From the NCBI GenBank assembly GCA_964036045.1, contig OZ038384.1:60237355-60301354 (forward strand): a DNA stretch of 64,000 nucleotides. Direction: 5' to 3'. The position numbers and the translations under genes are program-made. This DNA comes from Eutreptiella sp. 'Long Island Sound 2002'. Its lineage: Eukaryota; Euglenozoa; Euglenophyceae; Eutreptiales; Eutreptiaceae. This document shows, piece by piece, positions 10,888-23,839 of this stretch. The notes below the pieces were generated by a model, which worked only from the letters and a program-made list of their open reading frames with translations, searched no databases and was not told where the DNA came from. The first letter of the stretch is position 1, and each line of letters starts with the position of its first letter.

Positions 10888-13074
10888 CTCCTCAGCAGGG
10901 AATTTGACATCCACCCGTGCAGCCATGAGGGACTTGGCCATCCAGGCCAGTCCCCTCTTCTTGGAGTTATTCCCCTCGGGGGGGGCGTTATCCCCCTGTG
11001 GGCACTTCTTGGGGTCCCCTTTAGCAGGAGAGGGAGTAGTAGCGGGCGCTGATGAACGCCTCTGGGGGTTAGGGATTCCACCTTTGCCACCCCCCTTGCC
11101 ACCTCCTTTACCACCTTTATCCCCATTCTTGGGAGTTCTGGTGGGTGTTTGGTTCTTCTGGCGTTCGGCCTCCTACCGCTTGAGTCTGTCACTCTCTCGT
11201 TTTTTTATGTGACATTCGTTCTTGTAGTGACGACGTTTGCCACAATAACCATAGGTGATGGTGCACCTAAAATCGTCCTGATGGGTCACAGTTTTCCCAT
11301 CTTTGGTGTGCTGCTGTTGTTTCATCTGCAGCATACAACTACTGTGGTGGTTGCAGTCAGGGGCATGACAAGGTCCCCCCTTGTCATTGACAGGTTTACA
11401 GTAGAACAGAGGGGTTGTACCTGCATCAGGTTTAAGTTCATTCATGGCACGCAGGTTACCCCTTCCTTTAACACCTCTCTGGTTGGCATTAGTGGGATTT
11501 TTAGGCCCTTTCCCTTCGCCACGTTCGGGGGTAGGGGTACCACCTCGACCCAAGTGTTTCTTGAGCAATTTCTCCATGTGGGAGTCATTCTCCCTCTCAA
11601 GAGCTAGCTCGATCAGCAGGTCCACCAGGTCGTCGTACGAGTGGGTCCGGCTCTTCCTCTCAGAGGTAGCGCGGCAATCATCCCAGGTACGTGAAGGGAT
11701 CTTACTCATGAGCCACAGGTCGGGCTCGCTGGCTCCATAGGAACCCACGTTCATCCGTGAAAACAGATACTCTAGCTCGCAAACGTATTCAGAGACTGGC
11801 GCAGCGGAAGGGAACTCAGGGAGCATAGGTAGCTCCTCTATCTGTGTGCGCAGACTGAGGTCAGTCTCATAGACTGGGAAGCCTTTCTCCAGTCTTTGGA
11901 GTACCTCGGCCCATGTTGAACAGGGTTTCACAATCTGTTTCACCTCTTTTTGCAAAAATTTCTTTTTGCATGAGGGTTTCAGCAGTGAACATTTAGTGGC
12001 CACATCAGCATGGGATTGGCCAGTTAGCAAAAGAAACTCAGCAAATTATTCTGCCCATTCGGGCAGATTTTTCGGGTCGAACTCCGGCAATTCCAGCTGG
12101 ATGTTCGCCTGTGCAATAGGTCTGCCACCCTTCCCACCCCCTGGGGTTAGGCCTGAAGGGGGGGTGGTACGGCCGGCAAGGGGTGCCAGGGCTGACAGCC
12201 CTCTTTTCTCAGTGTCTGTCACAGGCACGTCCTGTAGTTCAGCAATAGGGACTGTCCTAGCGCGAGGATGAAAAGAGCTGGGGCAAGTGACCTTGGGTAG
12301 CAACCTGAACACCCTTGATCTTTTGAGATCATCAGCCAACGTGCTCAATCCAGGTGGAGGTGAGAGTAGTGCTGGCTTGGGTAAGGGTTCGGTGATACCC
12401 AACTTTGCCTTGACAGCTTCTGACAGACCTGTCACATCCGGGTCTTCAGATCCGGATAGGAGCTTGGCCGTGCAATCCAGAGCCCCATGGGTTGGTTCTG
12501 GGTAGAGAGGATCCAGACACTTCTCAGGCGCCCTTGAAGTTGTCGGCAGGTCTGGATGCCATGCTCTTGGGTACTCGTGTACTCTTGGTCGTCTCGGTAG
12601 TGATACTGTCTCCGCTATATCTCTAGATGACTCCGAATAAGGGAAAGACCCCATCTCTGTTTGGGGCGGAGACCCCAGGGCTTCAAGAGGTACTTCTCCA
12701 TCTTCCCCTCTGATGGACTTGTGGTACTCCTCGTGGAGCATATACTCGTCCATCCTCCTTCGCTGGTCCTCTTGTCCTTCAGCACCCCCAAACGCCGTAG
12801 CAGAAGAGGCCGGGCAGGTTGACCCCGCGATGGAGGCGGCAACTCGCCTGCGGAGATGTTGCAGGCTGTCATCACCATGGGCCGTTAAGGCCTCCATGGT
12901 TAAAGGGGTCTCTCTAAGTGGATCTTGATTCGCCCATCTGTGCTCTGGATCTTCCTGAGACCCAGATGCAGCTCTGAGCGGTGGTTCACTCTTTGGGTGG
13001 GCTACACTGCCAAGTTGGACTTGTACACTTCTGATCAGCCAGGTTCTGGAGGACAGTTGAGTGGACATGTTCAA
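10888..13074 (-). pseudogene. Gyp-3 Gag, three pieces in one frame
   Basis: The first piece (13,074-12,046, about 340 codons) is a charged, low-complexity N-terminal region ending NLPEWAE-stop. TAA replaces the residue before FAEFLLLTGQ, which aligns with ENFGRFLRITGQ of Gyp-2 capsid. The second piece (12,030-11,173) is capsid plus a zinc-knuckle region. Its first Cys is replaced (YGYCGKRRHYKNEC against CAFCGKRKHYEDEC in Gyp-2), so the knuckle should not bind zinc normally. The third piece is a Gly/Lys/Pro linker ending KFPAEE-stop just before the protease. All pieces share a frame; no frameshift is needed. Confidence 0.65.
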
Positions 13075-13140
13075 TGTGCTTTTCAGGGTCCTTTTCTTGT
13101 GCTTCTGCTCAGATTCGGTTCCAAAGGTACCCAGGGCTTG

Positions 13141-13152
13141 CCTCTGCTACTG
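13141..13152 (-). other. Decayed primer-binding site of Gyp-3
   Basis: On the minus strand it reads CAGTAGCAGAGG, 10 of 12 bases identical to TGGTAGCAGAGG used by Gyp-1, Gyp-2 and Gyp-4. The 5' LTR should start at 13,153. Confidence 0.5.
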
Positions 13153-13960
13153 GAAAGATGACCTTGATTAGTGGCCTATAGATTTTGATGAAATCCTGCA
13201 GGTGTTGATGCTAAAAACCCAAACCAAAGCAGCAAGTAGAGCAAGAACAGGATGTGGATCGAATCAATGATTAGTTTTGAAATCCGGTGTAACACAGAAG
13301 GGCTGCAGATAGACAAAGCAGGCTTAAATACAAAGATTCAATCACAAATGGATAAAACAAATGACTCTAGCCTCCAAGTTAGCATCAAGCACTTCATGTG
13401 CACTCTTTTGGGTGAAATGGAGCTGGTTAGGAATATGGGGCAAAGGAGTTAGGCCAGACACAGAATATGACTTGGCCAAGCAACTGTATTCAGAAACAGT
13501 TAAAACGTAGAACCACAATAAGTGGTAAAAACAATTGAGTATAGGGGTCTTGGGGTGGGAGACCACTAGGCTTAACCTCCAAGGCCTTAGGCATGAAGTA
13601 CCTATTTTATTTCGGTATAACCTCCATGTGTACCTCCGCTCAGTTGAGTGGTAGGGGTGACCTTCATTGGGGGGCTAGGGTTATAACCCTAGTTACTCTG
13701 AGAAAGTGTACTTTAGGCTTCAATAGAGAGATAAAAATACTTAAGTAAGTCTTGGCATCAACAAAAGGGTTTTAAGGGGGGCTTGGCTTGGACCAAGCCC
13801 TCCAAGCAAGACATGGGGGGGACTTTTTCTTACTGGAATTATTGGTCTGACCCCTTGTAAAATCATGATTTTGTCCAATACACACCTTTCCCAATGACTC
13901 TCTGGTCCGGACCGTTCCACACCACCCAAACATTCCCCACTTGAAACACACTTTTTTGAG
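13153..13960. other. AT-rich stretch without a gene, possible old 5' LTR of Gyp-3
   Basis: It lies where the Gyp-3 5' LTR is expected, but no second copy is in the window. No protein, RNA gene or clear repeat is supported. A GGGCTTGGCTTGGACCAAGC hairpin is near 13,780. Confidence 0.4.
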
Positions 13961-15530
13961 CTTTTGAGGGAGGTGGGGTGGGGTGGGGGGCAAAAAATGA
14001 CCTTCCCCTGTTTTGGGTCAAAAATTATGAACTTTTTGGTGTTTTTCAATTTGGAGTCAAAAAAGGGTTTCCGGGTCCCGACTCCATGGAATTTGTATGA
14101 GACGGATTGGAACGAGAGCTTATGCAATTTATGCACTTTTCACCCATCATGCTATGTTGGCGGTTTCGGCAACCTGTTGCACATACTCTGCGGGGTGTGA
14201 GTGGCGATGTTGTGACAGTTTATGCCTACTAGGATACGGAAAAACATTTTTTGCATTCCGTAGCCCTGACCAGAGCCCGTCCCAACTCGTGCCAAAGACG
14301 CGAAATGACGGTTTCCACCAATAATGGCCTAGTAAATGGGGCGTTACCCAACCTGCTTATGTGGATTTTCACCCTTGGCAGCTGAACAATCGAAGTTTTT
14401 GAAAGTTATTTTTTGATACCGTGATAGTTGAAAAATGACCATCCAAGCTATTTACAGCATGTTTTAGGCGATATCTATCTGTCATTCACCCCATTTTCCA
14501 AGGGAGTGGAGTCTTTCAACTTGGCATTGGTACAAAGCCAGCTTAACCTGTTTTTCACCATGGGCAGCTCAAAAATTGAAGTTCGAAACCTGTCTTTTTA
14601 ATACCATGCTGACGCAAATGCCCGGCGCTTCCACCGTCCACACGACACCGCCTCAGCCTAAATCACACACTGCTGGCCAATGAAACTCGGGAAAGCCGCA
14701 TATATGGAGCCCCTACCGTGTGCCCGTGACGCCACCTAGCTTTGCTACAGTTCACTGACAGCGAACAGGGACATGATCACGGCCCCTTCAACCTTGCTGT
14801 TAATTTGGACACCGTCTACTGGTTGTACTCACATCGTTTATCACTTGGCCCGCAACCACTCGGGCAAGCGACCCCTTCATCACCGCGACTTCACCTTGTC
14901 TGCAAACGTCCAATGCCATCGGTGTCATATGTCGTTCCAATGCCCTTCGCCGAAGACAAACAGATAGCCTGGCGCATTCCCTCTACACACGACACTGCCT
15001 CAGCCTCAATCACACACAACTGGCTCATGAAACTCGGGAAAGCCGCAGACATGGTGCCCCTACCATGTGCCTGTCACGCCAGCTAGCTTTGCTAGGGTAA
15101 AAATGACCATACGAGCTATGTAAAGAATGTTTCAGGCCGTATTGACGTTTTTTTCGCCCGATTTGGGTATTTGCTCCGGGGGGAGGGGTCTTCAGAGGGG
15201 TCTCACAAGGGATGGGTACACAACCGGCTCATGTAAGTTTTCACGCTGTGGAGCCTCAAAATGGAAGTTTTTGAAAAAAGTTTTTGTGATACCGTGATCT
15301 CTTAAAATGAGAGAGCAACAAGGAATACCAACCGCTAGCACACATAGAGCGTGAACACTGTAGCACAATGCAAGTCATACAGGTAGGAGATGCGACCAGA
15401 AACACATGCTTGTGTGCATGTACAAACATTTTTTATTACACTCTGCAGCCTTATGGACTTTCTTCCATCGTGCTGATTTGTACTACCGTTGCTACCACGT
15501 GCAGAGAGGTGACCATCCAAGCTGTGTACA
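13960..15530. repeat. Diverged tandem/direct repeat block
   Basis: The motif TGACCATCCAAGCTATTTAC followed by GCATGTTTTAGG recurs in altered form at about 14,430, 15,100 and 15,508. A 130-bp unit with CTCGGGAAAGCCGCA is at 14,611-14,748 and 14,968-15,095. Another unit (TTTTTGATACCGTGAT) is at 14,400 and 15,280. No coding signal. Confidence 0.55.
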
Positions 15531-16378
15531 GCATGTTTTAGCCCGTATTTATGTCGTTTCCCCCTTATTTTGTGTGTCTCTGTGTGTGTGTTGCGTGGTG
15601 CGGTTCTCTGAGAGGTAGACGGCCCGAGGGCAACACAATTTGATGCATTCAAATTCTATTTGGATTACGACTCCGATATCTCAATTTCGCCCTTCTTGTT
15701 GAGCCACCCGAGACATAGGCCTATTGTTTGCTGTGGAGCGCGCGCCAAATATCTTCTCTGTGGCGTTCACTTCCTAAGGGTCTTAGTATGAAGGCTCCAA
15801 GCTCACGCAAGCATGGCAAAACCATCAAATGGTGCTACCTAGAGGAACGTAGGGCTTCTGGTGAGGCCCAACAAGCTTCCAAGGCTGCAAATGACAGGGA
15901 GCCAAGTTGATATAAGAGAAGGATGCTGCACCGGTTGCAAAGCGCACACGCCTTGGCCTAGACACCACTTGCAAGCCTAAGGTTTCAAACAGTCGTGCAA
16001 ATCTAGTCAGGTTGGTTGTTGCCAAATGCCTACTTGCCTTTCCTGTGCATTGTTGCCCTTTGTCACCAATTTGAGGTCAGCAGGCAAGAGATCAATTGGC
16101 AAATGGGCTCATGTCGAAAGGGTATACAAAGACCTATGCAACAAAGAAGAATATGTACAATTCCAGTGCAAAACATACTTGGAGGAGCAGCAAAGTGCCA
16201 AAACATCGTAAATCTGGTCTGACGATCATAATGTCAGATTCGTGAGTGACTTGTTAGGGAGTTATTAATTGGTTGGGGAATGTGTAGGCCTACCGGCAAG
16301 AGAAATCACCCATCTATTGAAATAAAATCATAAATCCCCATTTGAACCACAAATACCTCCATTATTGAAATAGAAAAG
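15531..16378 (+). repeat. Repeat D1, 848 bp
   Basis: It is about 90% identical by eye to D2 at 61,385-62,229, same orientation. Both end at ATTGAAATAGAAAAG. Two short open frames are kept in both copies: 15,728-15,910 (60 codons) and 16,026-16,211 (61 codons, ending YLEEQQSAKTS). Differences between copies are both silent and amino-acid changing, so this may be only relic coding. No family recognised. Confidence 0.6.
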
Positions 16379-17717
16379 GTAGATAGGTAGGTCATTTCGG
16401 GACTGGGGTTGCCCCGCAGGGGGGTCTTACCAAGGTGCTCTTGCTCACCCACCCACAGCCCTACTGCACGTGCCCCCAAAAAGCGGCTCCCCGACATGGG
16501 GGAAGGGCGCGGTCGCAGCGAGCAGTACCCTACTGCGGATTCTGCCAAGAGAGATAACCCATGTTCGACCGAAGTCTCACATTCCTCTCCTTCGGGCGGA
16601 TGATACGTGGAGGAGGGTCCCATCGCACATCCTCATCAACCTCCGGATTCTGGTGCCCAGGGCCCCGGAGCCAGGCCAAAGGCCATGTCCTGTAGGCACC
16701 CCCACCTGGGTTGCTTTTCAGTAGGCTTGAGGCGACTTGAAGAAGCACGTGCTACGGGACTCGCATGCCGTGTCGCACACTCAGTCTCCTGACTCGGTCG
16801 ACCTTGCGCTCCCCCGGGGGGCCGGGGGTTTGAAGTAGTTCGTTGCCGTAAATTCATCGGTTGTGTAATGGTAGAGTTGCGGTGTTCCGTTGTGTCCGTG
16901 GGTATGGTCGTCAGCGGGCCTGGCTCACCATGGTGTCGCCAACCCGTGGGACGCCTTTGCCGTATTGACCCTTGCCTGCCCGGCTGGTTCGATTTTGGCC
17001 GGCTTGCGTGTGGTCTGTTTATGGTCGCATCGTGGTTGCCGCAGCTGTTTGGTTGGTGCATGGGGGTGTCAGCTGCCTTATGGTCAGCTTGTTCATCGTT
17101 GGGCTTTTTCTGCTGCTGCCGGCGCTGTCGCGTCCTAGGCTGTCGTGTGGACGACGTGTGCGCAGTGGGCTCCTTTGTGCGAAGGTCCGCGTGCGCGTAG
17201 CCCGTTATGGTGAGTCGTATTGGTCCTGGGGTCGGGGGTTCGAAGTAGGTTGTTGCGGTCGGTTGGTCGGTTGTTGAATGGTGGAATCCCGGCGTTGCGG
17301 TGTGTTAGTGGGCATGGTCGCCGGCGGGGGTGGCGCATCATGGTGTCGCCCACCCATGGGGCGCTGTTCCCGTTTCGACCCTTGCATACCTGGCCGGGTT
17401 GGTATTGGCCGCTTGCGTGCGGTCTGTTCACTGTCGGGTCGTTTTTTCTGCAGCAGTTTGGTTGGTGCCCGGTTGTGTCAGCCGCCTTATGGTCAGCTTG
17501 TGCGTCGTGGGGTCGGTTGTGCTGCAGCCCGCGCCGGTGTAGCCATATGTCGTCTTTGTTGTCTTCTAGGTTTGTTCTGGGGTTTGCGGTGGCCGGCCTG
17601 TCCGATGTGGTGGTTGTGTTGCGACCGGGGCGTGCCGAGCGCATGGTGTTGGTTCGCCGTTTTCGTGGCTGCCAGTGGTCGGCTTGTCCGGGGTTGTGCG
17701 GTGGTCCGTGTGGGCCT
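16379..17717 (-). mobile_element. S2, left part: LINE-like 3' end with GGTA tail and tandem array
   Basis: Starts with GTAGATAGGTAGG and matches S1 (6,411-7,946) along its length. The first 460 bp are a conserved block and the rest the G/T-rich tandem array, with units near 16,842 and 17,243. On its own strand (minus) the element ends in (CCTA)n against repeat D1. Gyp-1 interrupts it at 17,717/30,901. No protein is supported. Confidence 0.6.
17714..17717. repeat. Target-site duplication GCCT (left) of Gyp-1
   Basis: GCCT precedes the left LTR and GCCT follows the right LTR at 30,901-30,904. Confidence 0.75.
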
Positions 17718-20072
17718 TAAAGAAGGTCCCTACCAGGACCGGCCCCCGCTGTGCCCCTTCCGCCTGTAATCCCTGCTGACTTGCTCCGGATCAATGCTTG
17801 CATTCCTCAAAATCCAGGGTCCAATCCAAAAATATAAAAAATGAAATCCCCCTTCAACCCTGAACAGCAACCAGATCCCACAAATACAGCAATAACCCGA
17901 TCCACAATCCAATACACGCTGCGGGCTTCCGTTCAGCACACCGGTCGTCTCACGGTGGCGGGCATGTACAAGAATTGCACCAAAGAGGAAAGCCCTGAAA
18001 TTGGCATATGAACACAAATAAAGCAAAGTTGGGGAAAGATGGAAACATACACAATCACAGCCATAGACCCCTCATTCCCTGGACTCAAGACCTTCCCTTG
18101 ACTCACCAACATGATGTCCTGAACCCAGTCCAATAAGATGGCTAAATGCCATGAGTCAAAAGTCACTACACAAACCCCAAAACTGTGTTCACTCCCAAGC
18201 CTATAAATCCTAGCCCAATAGGGGAGGTGGCGTGTCATGGCCTAGGGTGGCACTCAGGACCATGCCCTACCCTGACATAACCTTGGTTGGACTTGGGGTC
18301 GAATGGGCTTGGAGAACTGCCCCATGAAGATGACCTCACAACCTAACAAAATCAGGCAAAACACACCATAGTGCTCAATATTGAATAATATACTCAAAAA
18401 TCCATACGGCAATTACCCAAATGCTCCATGCATGTGTCAAACCGGAGAGTAATATACAAGGGTGATAGAGACCAAAGGTCAATGCCCAAGAATATCCCAT
18501 CATTGGTTCCGAAACCCTTCCGGTTATGTACATGACATGCTTCACAATTCAACTCATGAATCTGAGACCTAATTTTGTGAGGCCTCGTGTGCCACGCCAA
18601 GGTGACCATGTAATCCGGCATATGGTGAGGTACAACACCGAAGCATATGCCAACATATAAGCGACATACCATAGTTCACAGATCTCTAGGCACTTTACTG
18701 TTAGCCGACCAGTTGAGCACATAAAACACAAAAATGAGCATAAAATGAGGTCATAAACATGCAAATATGTCCAAATACAAAGTTGGCATGATAATATATC
18801 ATTATGCTCACCCAAGATATCTGCTCATGGTTCAATACACAAATGATTGGAACTATTTGCGAACAATTCCCCCACTTGGATCCCCAATCGGGCGCATGGA
18901 GATACCTTCGCCAACCCTATCTACATGCCCCATGAAAATGGGAGTGCACTCATGGATCTCTTTGCCAAACATACCATGAGCAATACATACGCGGTAGACT
19001 TAGTCTAGCGCTTTGAATTCCACAATTGGGACATGGGCAAAGCCCTTGTCATGTGTGGCTCCCCATCTCTTCGGCCACCAGAAGATATATAACATGGGCG
19101 TGAGCATATCAAGACAATACTACCAATATCACACATAGCCCTTAAAATAGGCTCCCACCATGGTATGCCATGCCCCTCCATGGTCATAACATTGGGTTAA
19201 ATGGACGTGGGAACCTATAAAAAGATGCTATGCAATCGCAAGACTCATGCGCTACACTCGAAAGTCATAATATCAAGTCCGGACACATGGTCAACAAGTT
19301 ATAAACAAGTTTCTACCATGTTGACCATGATCCTATGACACAACGAGTGTGTGTGTCGACTTAAGGTTTTGAATCCTACTAGGAAATAAGTTGAGACTAA
19401 GGCGCTGGCAACGCAACTTTCCTTATTCTCTTTCATCACACTCGCGCGTAGATATGGCCCTTCAAAGTGGTCCCACGATTCACTTTTGTTTCCCTCATAT
19501 CTCCAAGTCAAATGGGTGGCAAGCACAAGGGAAACCTGATTCGGGCATAGGGAAAGGAGTATGACCACTCGAAGAAGACCAAATCAAGTGCGCCGATGTC
19601 GAAGTCAAAAATCCGATTTCGACATCGCGAAAAATTCAGATTAAAATTTCGAGTGCTTATTTAGAAAATTGCACAAGCAACGAACCCTTTACAGATGAAA
19701 TCTGACCCTTCATCGGAGTTTCCGCCAAAATATCTGGAAATAATAGTTAACCAATCGGTTACCGCAAAATCGCGAGCCAACTGACAGTCGCCGATACAGT
19801 AACCATCAGAACGGAAGGCTGAAAAATCACGGAAACATTATGATAAAAAAACCCTGTTGATTCCTGATATTCCGATATATAAATCTCCGCTGGCGGCGCC
19901 TCGGTACTGAATGTGGCCGCTCAGAGCCGGAATGGCCAAACCTATCACACTATCACATCGGGTTAGATCAAGTGGATGGGAGAGTATGATATCAGCCAAT
20001 GGCGGCTTGCCGGCACATAGATACACACCCCAAGTGACCCAAAGATGGCCACGGGGGTCCGAACCGGCTTCA
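17718..20072 (-). repeat. Gyp-1 3' LTR, 2,355 bp
   Basis: It matches 28,551-30,900 with few differences, for example AATATAAAAAATG against AATATAGAAAATG. In element sense it begins TGAAGCCGG and ends CTTCTTTA. No coding region is conserved. Confidence 0.92.
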
Positions 20073-20084
20073 CCCCCCTTCTCA
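20073..20084 (-). other. Gyp-1 polypurine tract
   Basis: On the minus strand the sequence just before the LTR start TGAAGCC is CTGAGAAGGGGGG, a purine tract suited to priming plus-strand DNA synthesis. Confidence 0.8.
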
Positions 20085-20454
20085 GAGCGTTGTTATCGCT
20101 CGGAAGTCATTGAAGAGAGGACGGGAGGACCCCAAGGGGCTCCAACCTCCCCCCCCAAAGGACACATGGTGGCCCCACACACGTCGTAGGCGTCCCCCAC
20201 GCCCCAAGGGAGGGGTGAGGACACTGACAATCGGTGCCCTACGCCATATCCGGTCTCCTCTTGATCTACAACATGGACCAAGGGGATCAAAGATAGAGAA
20301 ACGTCGTCGATCGATCTAAATACGTATACCACGATGAAATATATACGTGGAGATCGAGTGAAGGGGGTATATGGCCAATCAAGGCCCAAAAATCCCCAGA
20401 TGAACGCCCTCACCCGTCTCCCAAGCACAGAAACAAACAAAAATGCCAAGGGGG

Positions 20455-21274
20455 ATCCATCAAGGTGCTACAGCAGCTACCAAATGGACCAACACGTCCT
20501 TGACATCCAAAGAAATGTTCTTTTTCTTCAGGTAGTCCATCCAGACCGTGGTATACCTCGGCACAAAGCTGCTCAGAGGCTCCCACGAATCCCTGGATGC
20601 GGCGAATCCCTTTCAACGGACTTTATAAAGCCTCCCCCCAGGCGTCCCCGGGTCCGGCTCGTCCGCCAGGACCTTCTCGGCGGTGAAGTCGTCGTCCTCA
20701 CCCTCGTCGTCTGAGTCCACATCGCCAGCCGTGAACTCGAAGGTGACGGGAAGTCCGCTGGGGTCTGGTGCTCGGGGACGAAGCTGGGTATGGTCGCGGT
20801 CCAGGATCTTGTTATCCCCCACACGAACCGCATACACGTCCTGCCCGACCTTCCGCACGATTACCCCCGGCACATACCAAGATGCCTGCCGATGCCTGGA
20901 CAGGACATCCTTGTGGTGCCGCTCCACCCACACGGTGTCTTGGAGAGCATACTTCTGGACTTTTCCCTGCTTGAAGTACTTGGCCCTCTTGTCATGCTCG
21001 TCCTGAAGTGCCTTGCACACCTTGGCCGCCGTGTCGTCCGCCTCAGCCATCATAGCGTTCGCATCCCGGGCCACTTTGCCATGGTTCAACCACGGGAGAG
21101 TGCGTGACACTCGATCCCGCAGGAACAGGATGCGATGGGGCGACAGTCCAGTGGGTCCCGGAAGGTCGTGATACGCTTGGAGTACTCTCCACAGCGAATT
21201 ATACCAATTCCGGCCCGGTTCGTCGATGTGCAGCTGGCAGAACTTTCGAACATCTGCCGCCCGGCCACCTCAGC
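20455..21274 (-). pseudogene. Gyp-1 integrase C-terminus and chromodomain
   Basis: After a one-base shift near 21,240 the integrase continues as NWYNSLWRVLQAYHDLPG and LSPHRILFLRDRV to the DNA-binding C-terminal part (YALQDTVWVERHHKD, PGVIVRKVGQDVYAV). An acidic linker follows (DSDDEGEDDDFTAEKVL), then LYKVR-stop-KGF and SRDSWEPLSSFVP. The last part is a chromodomain: KVRxKGF plus WEP. The stop (TGA, 20,613-20,615) replaces the Trp expected in the VKWKG motif. Chromodomains guide integration to particular chromatin in chromoviruses (established for the group). The domain would end near 20,455. Confidence 0.75.
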
Positions 21275-23836
21275 TCAACCATTTGACCGGCTGTGGTACG
21301 CCACGGTCTTGGCGTGCCGAATACGCATGTGCTTGCACATCGTCTTGAACCACGTCCCCACAAACTGACTGCCCCGATCGCTGCAGATGACCGCCGGGAC
21401 ATCAAAAATTGTCAGCCAATGCCTGATCATGGCATTAGCGACGGTCTTGGCCTGCAGCCCCACTCCATGCTTGTCCTTCTTGTCCTCCTTCTTGGACTTC
21501 TTGCCAGGGACCGCCACGATATACCCGCTGTGCCTGTCCATCGCTAGGATGACACAATCATATGTCTCTCCTTCCACGGTGACCTCCGGCATGGCGAACA
21601 CATCCATGGCCACGGACCGCATAGGGGCTTCCGGTATAGCCGTGTACACCGGGTTGCCCGCTGTGGAGTGGTTGGGGCTCTTCGTGGCCCGACACACGGC
21701 ACAGTCGCTGCAGTACCTATCCAGGATGGCGTAATACCCCGGAGGGAACTTGAAACGCCACTCCAGGTCCTCCTGCATCTTATCTCGGCCAGGGTGCATG
21801 AGCTGGGCATTATGCCAATGGTCAATGAGCTCCTCCACTCGGTTCTCGGGCACCAGCAGCTTGTCCTTGAGGAACAACTTGTCCCCATCCTCGGTCAAGC
21901 CCTCAGGCCAGTCGTCGTCCGACGGGGCGCTCACGGCATTCCAGTACTTGCTCCAGTGCTCGGATGCCGCATAGTCATCCGACCAGTCCTCTGTGAGCAC
22001 CGACCTGACTAGCTCTACAGGGGCCACCATCCATTGCTCGAGGGTTTCCTCTCGAATAGCCTGGACTCGGGCGCCCCGGAACTTGGCCAGGTCTGTACGG
22101 TTTGCCATCACCACAAAACACTTGACCCCCTCGTGCTCCATGGCCTTCTCCATCTCGATGATGCGCTTGGCCTCCTCGGTCTCCTCGGCATCGCCATGGC
22201 TGGATATGTCCATCCACGCCTTGCCTGCGGGGTAGGCCCAGCGACTGAGGCACTCTGCCACAGTGTTGTCCTTTCCCGGGACGTACACGACGCTGAGGTC
22301 GAATTTGGCGAACGTCTCGTGCCATCGGGCCCTCCTAGCCGCTGGTCCTGAGGGGGTGTCGACATGCTCCTTGTGCCAGCTCTGTAGGGACTGGTGGTCC
22401 GTGCAAACCACCACCGGCTGCAGTCCGATGTGGCCAGACCACTTCCTGAGCGCACATACAATGGCATATGTCTCCTTCTCCCTCGCGGTCCATGTTCGGC
22501 GTTGGCCCTCGGCCAGGATCCTGCTCCAAAACGCAACGGGAACATGAGTCCTGTCGTCCCGGACTTGCTCGAGGACTGCCCCCACGGCATAGTCGGAGGC
22601 GTCTGTCCGTAGCACGAATCCCTTGTCCGGGTCCACCAGGAACAGCCACAACTGCCCCAGGAGTCGCTCCTTCAGGCGGTTGAACGCATCCTCAGCCTCA
22701 GGGGTCCAGGCAAGCTTCTTTCTGCTCCCCTTCCGGCCATCGAACGTGCCCACCTGCAACATCTTGTGCAGCGGCCCCGACAGTTCTGCATACATCCGGA
22801 AATAGCCCGAATAGTAGTTGCAGAACCCCATGAAGGACCGGAGTTCGCTGATGGTCTGGGGCTTCTCCCAGTGGTGCAGGGACGCCAGCTTCCCAGGCAT
22901 GGGACGGCGTTGCCCGTGACCAACCACGTGACCCGCGAACTCCACTTCCTTCACGAAGAGTGAGGCTTTGGTGGGCTTGCACACCATGTTGTGCTTGTCC
23001 AACTCGCTGAGCACTCGGCGCAGATCCTTCTCATGCGCGTCGATGAGCTCGTCCTCAGTCATGTTCTCCGTGCCGGACCTGATGATGATGTCATCCACGA
23101 AGGGATCGGCACAGTCCCCGACAGGACCGAGTAGGTCCTCCATCATGCGCTGGAAAGCGGCGTTGCCATTCTTGGCGCCCATAGGCACCATTTTCCACTG
23201 CATGGGCCCCAGCGGCGTCGACATCGCTGTGCAGGGCCTGGAGTCCGGGTGTAGCGGCATCTGGTGATAACCGTGTTTCAGGTCCAACACCGTGAAGATC
23301 CGCTTTTTCTGTTGTTTCTGGAGGATGGAGTCGATCAGGGGAAGCGAGTACGAGTCGTGCTCGGTCTGCTCGTTCAAACCTCTGTAATCAACAACCAACC
23401 TCGATTCGCCCTTCTCCTTCTTGGGCACGATGAAGGCTGGGCTGGTCCACTCACTGTCGGAGGGTTCGATCCATCCCCGCTCAATGAAATCGGCCAACAA
23501 CTTCTTCATGGCCTCGGCCCGATCGCCCTGAAGTTGGTACTCCCGATGACGATAGATCTTGGGGTTCGGCTTCAGCTTGATCTTCGCTGTGCCAAACCTC
23601 CCACGATCTGGAGGGTTCCTGTTGGCGACGCCACTGAATAGCCGCGGATAGGCCTTGATCAACCTTTCCTTCAGCTCAGCGACCTTCGGGTTCTCCTGGG
23701 CCTCTTCAGCCGCTTGCTTCGGTATCGATACAACCGACCGCACTGCGGTATAGGCCTCTTCCGGGTCCGAATCTGACTTCTCCACGTCCGATATGCCGTC
23801 TTCATCGTCGTGGGGTGCACTTCCCACCAATAATCT
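21275..23836 (-). pseudogene. Gyp-1 Pol: reverse transcriptase, RNase H, integrase core
   Basis: About 850 codons open from just after the TGA at 23,837-23,839. RT shows SRLVVDYRGLNEQT, the first catalytic Asp in FTVLDLKHGYHQM, and FVDDIIIRSG as the YxDD box. RNase H has VLRTDASDYAVG, the Glu in KETYAIV and VVCTDHQSL. Integrase has a zinc-binding H-H-C-C part (HWHNAQLMHPG, CSDCAVC) and core Asp residues in VAMDVFAMPE and ICSDRGSQFVG. The reading stops with TGA inside SNG-stop-AEVAGR, just before the catalytic Glu. Start codon is uncertain; translation is probably by way of a Gag-Pol precursor. Confidence 0.9.
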
Positions 23837-23839
23837 TCA

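Larger units (their letters stand above)
8668..13152 (-). mobile_element. Gyp-3: relic Ty3/Gypsy element, 3' truncated
   Basis: Read on the minus strand it has a decayed initiator-Met-type primer-binding site (13,141-13,152), gag, an aspartic protease and a methyltransferase-like domain. It then stops where the R LTR is joined; RT, RNase H and integrase are absent. Gag and protease lie in one frame broken by TAA (12,046-12,048), TAG (11,173-11,175) and TAG (10,885-10,887). A 1-kb DNA transposon is inserted at 9,490-10,508. Proteins are clearly related to Gyp-2 but well diverged. Confidence 0.75.
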
